NCBI GenBank assembly: GCA_027382625.1
Contig: JAJKFJ010021684.1
Span: 54,683 to 118,682, forward strand
DNA: 64,000 bases
DNA from: Tetmemena sp. SeJ-2015
Lineage: Eukaryota; Ciliophora; Spirotrichea; Sporadotrichida; Oxytrichidae
Direction of reading: 5' to 3'
Shown here piece by piece: positions 57,101 to 64,000 of the stretch. The first letter of the stretch is position 1. Every line of letters begins with the position of its first letter. The notes beneath the pieces are model-generated. The model was not told where the DNA came from. It saw only the letters and a program-made list of their open reading frames with translations, and made no database searches. Made by a program: the position numbers and the translations under genes.

Positions 57101-60100
57101 ATTAAAATTCTTAAAATTAAATTTTAACTTAGGAAGATTGATTAGATTCCCATGTTGACTGGTTTTATATTTTGGGATTACTTAGGTCAATTATTGACCC
57201 ATCATATTAAAATATTTAAGCACTCTAAGTTTAAGGGCTTAGTAACTTTGGATAATTGCAAGATTGGAAATTCTTTTCAATGGTTACTCAAACAGTATAA
57301 CTACTTCTCCTGTCATAGAAATTGAATTTATCTTTGCCTTGAACTTAGACTTTTCCAGCTTTTAGAGGGAGATACTTACTCCATCTATACTAACTTCTCC
57401 AGAAGTAGAATTATATTCGAAGTATTCGAGGTAGTCTTAACTCTTCGAATCTGAAATAGTAACTAGTAGTTCATAGCTCCTACTCAATTAATAATATAAA
57501 TGAGTTCTTGTTGAGGTCTCTCAAAACTATTTCAAAGCTGTAAGATCCTCCCACAAATTTATCGAAATATTGTTATATCTTAAAATTTATTTTTGAGTCG
57601 CTTTGAAAAATATATTTACTGTAGAATCCTTACTTGAATTAATAAATTTACTTAAATTAATAAGCTTATAATATGAGATATAGTTCTTTGATGATCTGAA
57701 AAAGTATTAGTTACATAAAAATAGGAAATTCTTTGCCCGATATTTAAGTTGAAGTAATTGAAAAATAACTATAAAATTAGGTGGACTAAGGATCAATAAT
57801 TATGTCTGAGTTCTTGAGTTTAATGAAATTGTAACCATTCTAATTGAATTCAACTGTGATTTAGTCTCCTTAATCATCTTTCATATCAGGCAAAGTGAAG
57901 TAACGTTATTAAGTTTCATTCATAGAAATCTATATAGGATCCAGATCCCTCACAAAGTATGGAGCAGTGTTAGGATCAGACGATACTTGAATCAAAAGGG
58001 TGAACTTATAAAATAAATTATAAGTTTGAGAGAATTCTTCCACAATAAACAAATAAAATATTGTCCTAGTACTACATAGTCAAAGTAAGGACCTATTCTT
58101 AAATGCCTGCGTCACATAAACTAAAATTTAAATGGGAAATAATCATAAGTTAAAATTCACCTTTTATTTTGTTGTTTGATAAAATGAATTTATAGAATTT
58201 ATGTTGCTATTATAAATTTAAGTAAAATCAATATTATAAAATTGAGAATTTAATTTTTTTATAAGAAGGAATGGATTAGCGAAAATCTAAATCCTAACCA
58301 AAGTAATTTGTTATTGTGAAAACTTTTTCAGCAAAAAAGGCATTTTTTAAATTTAAAATTCTAATTGAAAAAAATAAAAATAATATTTCATTTCATTTTA
58401 AAGGGAAAAAAAACAAATGAAAAAATAGAGGTCATTATTTTTTTTTGGAAAATTAAAGGAGCATTCGGAAAAACATTTTATTATTTACTTTAAGGCCAAA
58501 ACTATTAGGTTTAATTTAGAAAATTTTGGGATATTTTTTAAAATTTTTTTTTATTTTTTTAAAAATATTATTTTATTTCATCTTTAAAAATTATCTTATT
58601 TTTAAAAAATTTTTTTTTTTTCAAAAAACCCTTTTTTTAAATTTTTGTTTAATTTTTATGAAATTAACAAAAAAAATTTTAAAAAAATACTTTCATTTCG
58701 TACAAGAATTAGCCATTAAATGGTTATGTATTATTTCAAATAGTACTATTTATTTAGCTTAAAATACCTACCTCCCAAGTCATTAATTTATTATATATAA
58801 TGTTTTACAGAGGTAAATACTTTATTACCTTACACTTTAAATCTAATACAATTTCGAATTATAATTTTTATAAATTTTTAATACATTATCATAAATTATT
58901 GAGATTGATTTATGTGTTTACTACCAATAGTTTCAAAGAGAAATACGTAGTTTCCATTATCTTCTTGGCTAGTAGTGTTAATAACAATAAGAGAGTTCTC
59001 ATAGTCTAGTAATGATTTTATTTATTAAGAATGAGATAAAGGAAGTGGCAAGAGAGTCTCCAACTTCATCAAATTGCTAACTCACATTATTCCATGTCAT
59101 CACTTATTGGTCGATGAAGCCCCAATCTAAACAACACGAAATATTTTATTTAAAATTATATATTAATTTGTTTAAAATATTTTGGGGATATTTGTTATAA
59201 TTAAAAATAATCGATAAACAGCATTCAAATACGTTTTATAGCATTTAGTACCTTTTTAATTCTGTATTCTATATTCAATATATTTAAGAAAGCATAAAAT
59301 TGAGAATGCAATTCATTATAGTAGAAGAGTTATTTAAAAGGAAAATTAAATTTAAACATGCTAATATAGGTTTTAGATTTACAAGTTAACTCAGCTTTGG
59401 ATTAAAAAGAAGATAATTTAAACTTTATAAAAATATTTTTGATTTGAAATAACCAAGACAGTTCTCAAAGAATTAAACTAAAATATTGAGGATTTTTCAG
59501 TACTGATATCGTACGTAAATTCATTTTAGAAGTAATAATCATCTTAGTACAAACTCATTGAAAATATATCATAAAATCATGATCTTAAAATGCAAATAAA
59601 TTTTGTTTTTATAATCTCATTTTATAGATAATTTATTATCAAAGTTTAAATTCCGAAATTTTTTTCTCGAAAAAAATAAAATTTTTAATTTAAAAAATTT
59701 TTTAAAAAAAAAAATTTTTTAAAAAAATTAGTGAATTTTTTTAAAAAATATGTTATTATTTTTTTTGAAATATGATACTCTAATTTTGAGGAATTAGGCA
59801 ACTGAAGGGAATATGCCTATCATTAACTGTTTTAATTTAAATTTTGGGTTGGAAATGCTTAAATATAATTTTATAAAATTTTTTATCCAGAGGTAAATTC
59901 TTACTGGTTTGTGTTTTGGTTAGAAAAAGGGGAAAAAAATAGTTGTTATGTTCTCTGTTTGCAATAAATAAACAATATTAATGCTTAGTTTTTTATTATT
60001 TTGTAAATTTATCTTTAATTTTGCACATCACGCTAACTTACTATAAATTATTATAAATTATTTTTAAAGGCGCTATAATCGGAGCGAGGGTTTGGATTTA

Positions 60101-63100
60101 TAGCTGAATAGACACTCGATAATATTATAAATTCAATATCTCCCACAATATTTAGAAATATCACAAGTATTTAATTTTCGAGCTTTAGAAGTAATTAAAG
60201 CTCATGATAAAAATTAAAAACTCCTTTTTTATCATTTATAATATCTATAAATTAATAAATACAGTTTTTCTTTCTGATAAGATCAAATTTACCATATTTG
60301 TTAAATTTTGAAACTTCGTTGTGAAGTATAATTAAAAATAAATATAAAACCCAAAAGACTAATTAGATATTTTTATAATTACAATTTTCGCAAAGATGGA
60401 ATTTTAAATCCTATTTAAATATTTTTTTAAAATTTAAAATTTATTTTAACTATATTTTTTTAAAAAAAGATTTTAATGGAAAATTTTGACGAAAATAGTC
60501 CCATTTAAAACAAAAGTTCATTAAAATAGAAAATAAGATTTTACTATATTACTCTAATTATAGCATGATTATTTGATAAACGCTTCTCACCTTTATTAAT
60601 AATATCATATTTCTAATATTGAGAATATTTATCTTAGACTCATTACTTTTACAATAATAAACTCATGGCATTCCTTTATTTTTTCTCAATTAATGGAGAG
60701 AAAAAAAATATATTAAAAAAATGATACAGATAAAATAGTGAATTACTATCACATAAAGTTTATCCAAATTTTTTTAGATATAATATTGATTTACATTTGT
60801 TCATAAAAAGAGGAAAGTTTCTCCAGTTTGATAGTTAATAAAATAATAAATTTGTTTCATTTAATAATATATGAGTTTCAAACTTCAACTTTTTTTCAAA
60901 TAAACATTTAATGAGAATTTGTTTTATTTCAATTAAATAATATTTATTTTCTTTTCGCACCATATTTATTTATGTAAGAGCTACTAAAATTTCAGAGCAT
61001 AGAATTTTTTATTTTGAAAAGAATTATTTCGAAATTAAATATAGAATTTAATTCATAATCGAATGGTAATAAAATTAACCAAACATCTCACACTTCAACT
61101 GCCACGGATTTTAAATTTATTAATTTAATACTCTTTTTTATTAAATTCTCAGCTATAGAATTTACACCTCATTATAATTAAAAATTAATTTTACTTCCTA
61201 TTTTTGGTGATTTATAATGAGAACATAATAAACTCAATTGAATCTCTTCATTATCAAAATATTATTGTCTTTTTCATTAAAATATTTAATAATTAAATCA
61301 AATCTGAGAAAACCAAAGCAAATTAAGAAATCGAATCAGATTAAAATAAATTAAAATTTATTCTTAACTTATTAATGTTGCAAATAATATTATTATAGAA
61401 TTTAAATTTCATTTGTATTTTTCTTGAACTTTTTAGAAATGGCTTTTAATATAAGAATATATATATAACGGCCTTCTCATTTCATAAATAAAAAGTCTCT
61501 ATTAATCATTAATTAATCTTACATCGAAAATCAAACTGATGATGTTATTCAAGTCACTAATGTTTCCTTGGTCTTAAAGAAATTTTTCTTTTCCAATTTG
61601 AATATGCAATCTCTATACTGACAAATACCTTCACCTCAATATGCCTTTTTAAAAAAATGATAAAAATTCTGTAATCATTCATATTTAGATGATTTTAATC
61701 TTTATTTTATAGCACTATTATTTTTGTGTGATTTTAAATTTAATATAAATTTGAAACTTAGATTAACCGATAGCAATCACATTTAAAACCACATTTTATG
61801 ATAATAAATTTGAAATAATTAGAGTAAAATTTCTTTCTATTATATTTAAAGTTGAATTAAAATTAGGAATTCAACGAAAATAATAAATAAGAAAAGTAAA
61901 AAGTTGACCTATTAAATTACGAGTCTCGTAGTTCAACATAGGGTTTATCAGAAGGCATTTTTAATTTTAAAATCAGTCTGTTCTACATAATTTACGTAGG
62001 AGCCTCACTTCAAAAATATGAAATTACAAACTCCGAAATCAATAAATTAACCAAGTTCCAAAACTATTGCACGAGATAATCTTTCCAGGAATCTCCCAGA
62101 ATTAATTAATAAGAATAAAAGATACTTAAAATTATTTCTTAATCGAATTGAAATAATTTAATTTGAAAGCGGAACTCCAACTGCTGAGAATTTTTATTAT
62201 TATTTATTCAATTCTATTTTTTATTAAGTCCAAGCTATATTAAATTCCAAGTTTAAATTTAAAAACTTTTTTTGGTCCCAAAAGCTGATTTTGATTTAGT
62301 TGGGGGTTTTAGTATAAAAATCTTAAAGGTTCTCAAATTTTAATAATTCTTCGGAAAAAACGAAGAGAGCTTAAATTTAGGAATCATAAATTTTATAATT
62401 TAGAAGCCTTAAAAAAAAAATTTTAACAGAAAATCCTTGCCCTTTTTTAAAAGCCCATACTAAAACTTCGACTGGTTAAAAAAAATCAAAATATAATAAG
62501 AAAATAAAAATAATTTTTTAAAATATGCTAAATTTTAACCCTAAAAGGGCAATCAAAAGTCTTTTGGAATGCCTTGACGTTGTTTATTCTCTGATTTTTA
62601 TCCCTTTTAAAGTGTTCCCCTTCTCAGAAAACTGAGTGTTGGTTTCATAGGTTGCTTGATTATTACTCTCTAACTTTTTCAAAGGTTCTGATACCTTGTC
62701 TATCTTAAATTCCGTACATATAGATTCAAAAACCTGAGATAGGATGGATAATGTAGTAATTTTAATAAAACCTCGTATTTAGCTCGTATTTAAGTATTTA
62801 TAAAGTAGTAAAAAATGCACAACAGATTATTACAAAATTTATGGCCGGGGGTATAAAAAATTCTTAAATATAACCAAAAGTTCTATTAAAACAGCCAAAA
62901 AAGTAAGAGATCACAGTTTTATAAAATTTCCTTCAGGCCAAAATTTTTTATTTCAGATATTTTTAGATTTACTCTAGATACTATGTTTTTATTCAAAAAA
63001 ATAACTATATTTATGTTCTTGGTGTGTTTTTAGCGCTGAATTCAATTTTAGCAACTCCTTATTCAATTACTTTTCTAATATGTATTATGAACAAGGATAA

Positions 63101-63640
63101 TGAATAAGAAGAGCTCTATTTTTATAAGGAATTGCTTGTCTTATTCATTTCAAAGTAACTTTTGAGAATTTCAAATGTTATAGGGTCTTTATATTGGGCT
63201 TCACGTGATATAGCAATGCAGTCGTATATAAAATTATTTTTTTTATGTTTATTTAAAATAATTTATACTAATTGAGGTTATCAAATGCTTGTGTAGATTA
63301 AATAATTCACATTTATAAATACAGAAAGGCTATCTAATTTATGGCATAAGTTATCTTTACATCATTCTTAAGAAAGAATATTTTATACTACTTGAACATA
63401 TAATTTATTTCAATCCACTTTCCTTTAAATATTAAATCTGAAATATTTATCACAAAATGAGGGTGGGGGATTCTTAAGTCCCTCCTAAAAAAAATTTTCC
63501 TCATTTTAGGGGTTTTATTATTCTGATCAATGAAGTATGAATCAAGAAGTTAATTTTATTTATATATTTAATAAAGATACAAATATGCGCCTTAAGAGTA
63601 ATCTAGATAAGCAGTAAATTCGTAGGCATAAGAATTTTTA
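54150..63640 (-). CDS. Cadg-domain multi-pass membrane protein, paralogue unit 4 (5' end not reached)
   Basis: Blocks: 63.63-63.51 kb (SYAYEFTAY; LLDSYFIDQNNK), 60.12-60.03 (SVYSAINPNPRSDYSAFK), 59.9-59.83, 59.56-59.47 (SLYQDDYYFQNEFTYD), 59.14-58.92, 58.1-57.78, 57.55-57.1, 57.0-56.7 (NLPLLNINAPANLL), 56.57-56.36 (SFSSNSIVYNLGQ; LLIFFLLAILIGLFFK), 55.98-55.29, 55.26-54.97, and the tail at 54.31-54.2 (KKLKIRRKS). The Cadg portion at 58.1-58.7 kb is damaged: similarity to the other units fades into A/T runs. Several frame slips. The N-terminal blocks seen in units 1-3 are not present before the right edge, and the last 110 bases have a different composition. The stop codon was not assigned with confidence. 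Confidence 0.6.
54345..54966. repeat. Foldback element in the C-terminal tail region of unit 4
   Basis: Arms 54345-54596 and 54708-54966 are imperfect reverse complements of about 250 bases. Ends TAAGAATTTAAAAGAAAAT match those of the foldback at 30.35 kb. The arms include CCATATTTCTGGAG / CTCCAGAAATATGG and ACCACCATGTC / GACATGGTGGT. It lies inside the insert separating the last two coding blocks; in unit 2 the same insert is only a few tens of bases. Confidence 0.85.
55996..56354 (-). other. Intron candidate in unit 4, 359 nt
   Basis: GTATAGCT to TTCTTTAG between KKK and VRQQ. Frame is kept with TAA = Gln at the junction. Confidence 0.55.
58440..58700. other. A/T homopolymer patch replacing expected coding similarity
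   Basis: Where units 1-3 keep recognisable blocks, this stretch is mostly runs of A or T. The 78-residue plus-strand frame is Phe/Lys only and not a gene. Confidence 0.6.
59016..59034 (-). other. 19-bp IES in unit 4, pointer TCATT
   Basis: AATGA on plus (59011-59015, 59030-59034). Excision restores FISLLDYEN, same site as units 1 and 3. Confidence 0.88.
61040..61165 (+). repeat. SINE-like family 1, tail fragment
   Basis: AATCGAATGGTAATAAAAT and TTTTATTAAATTCTCAGC match the tail half of the 42.3-kb copy. Confidence 0.45.
61895..62245 (+). repeat. SINE-like family 1, divergent copy
   Basis: GTTGACCTATTAAATTACG at the head, AACCAAGTTCCAAAACTAT in the middle, TTTTTATTAAGTCCAAGC at the tail. 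Same layout as the 42.3-kb copy. Confidence 0.45.
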
Positions 63641-63776
63641 ATTTTAAAGAATTAACTAATAGCTTATTTATAGAAATATTGAGGAGATTGTAATATTTAA
63701 TCCAAGATGGTGGAGGCTTACCTTTAACCTATTGTGATCTGATGAGAGGTGTGAATTAGCTGAGTTCCTAAAAGGT

Positions 63777-63813
63777 CTAGTAGTAGTATAGTAGTATAGT
63801 ATAGTAGTGATTT
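63777..63813. repeat. Short TAGTA/TATAG tandem tract
   Basis: Irregular repeats of TAGTAG and TATAG. It ends in AGTGATTTG, whose inverted copy CAAATCACT lies at about 63.88 kb. Confidence 0.6.
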
Positions 63814-63889
63814 GAATGGTTTCTGAAAATTTAAACAATTTGATTGGCTGGTGGTTAAAAATTTTATTACTTAAAAATCAAATCACTAT

Positions 63890-64000
63890 GGGCCCCCCCG
63901 ATACAAAACGTCCGAACCCTCCAGCATCCAGCTGTATCCACTGCTAGACTGCCTGATTCTTGGGTCTCCCAGGCAAGAGTCCGATGACTACTCTCCTATA
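63890..64000. other. GC-rich sequence at the right edge, unidentified
   Basis: After GGGCCCCCCC the composition jumps to roughly half G+C up to the window end, unlike anything nearby. Both strands are open (plus: PPRYKTSEPSSIQLYPLLD; minus: RRVVIGLLPGRPKNQ), so no strand can be chosen. I recognise no tRNA, rRNA or protein family. It could be the first segment of another gene, a foreign insert, or an assembly join. Confidence 0.5.

Noticed and set aside
58526..58762. 78-residue Phe/Lys-rich ORF
   Set aside because: Falls in an A/T homopolymer patch; composition only.
1..64000. CRISPR arrays, bacterial-type operons, riboswitches
   Set aside because: No regularly spaced repeats and no prokaryotic signals; the genetic code and IESs point to a ciliate.
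63890..64000. Partial 5S rRNA or tRNA at the right edge
   Set aside because: GGGAGACC on minus is reminiscent, but the surrounding sequence does not match either RNA.

Overview
The window reads as germline (micronuclear) DNA of a spirotrich ciliate of the Oxytricha/Stylonychia type. It is very AT-rich. TAA and TAG read as glutamine and TGA is the only stop; for example the kinase activation loop needs TAA = Gln in VPYQAPE. Coding regions are broken into short pieces (macronuclear-destined segments, MDSs) by AT-rich inserts (internal eliminated segments, IESs) bounded by 3-6 bp direct repeats (pointers). Removing the inserts at one pointer copy restores conserved protein sequence. Everything below comes from manual reading and translation; no alignment or search was run.

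Layout. (i) 1-5.95 kb, minus strand: 3' part of an IES-interrupted gene for a large extracellular, probably Cadg-like (dystroglycan-type cadherin-like) protein, interrupted by a 0.8 kb near-perfect palindrome at 3.5-4.3 kb. (ii) 6.5-8.07 kb, minus: a nearly complete CAMK/SNF1-like Ser/Thr kinase gene with four small IESs. (iii) 9.15 kb to the right edge: four head-to-tail minus-strand paralogues (units 1-4, at about 9.2-19.8, 20.5-33.6, 35.7-50.1 and 54.1->63.6 kb) of a second Cadg-domain membrane-protein family. Each has the same order of conserved blocks, a long ectodomain and a C-terminal multi-pass membrane region with a Lys-rich tail. The blocks are in linear order, so these genes are interrupted but not obviously scrambled.

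Between and inside the units lies germline baggage. There is a decayed Tc1/mariner-type (TBE-like) transposon with a DDE transposase relic and a second ORF (51.7-53.6 kb). A 997-bp element has about 50-bp terminal inverted repeats and an 8-bp target duplication (43.3-44.3 kb). There are foldback elements (30.4-31.0 and 54.3-55.0 kb), two dispersed SINE-like families with tRNA-like boxes, a broken fragment of a plasma-membrane Ca2+-ATPase-type P-type ATPase (25.4 kb), and a broken ubiquitin-like fragment (28.0 kb).

The four paralogues make an internal comparison set. The same IES can be followed across copies: conserved with the same pointer, present in three and absent in one, or 31 bp versus about 340 bp at one intron position. 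That comparison is the most informative content of the window. Many one-base frame slips in A/T runs mean that either the units are decaying or the assembly has residual indels; sequence alone does not decide this.
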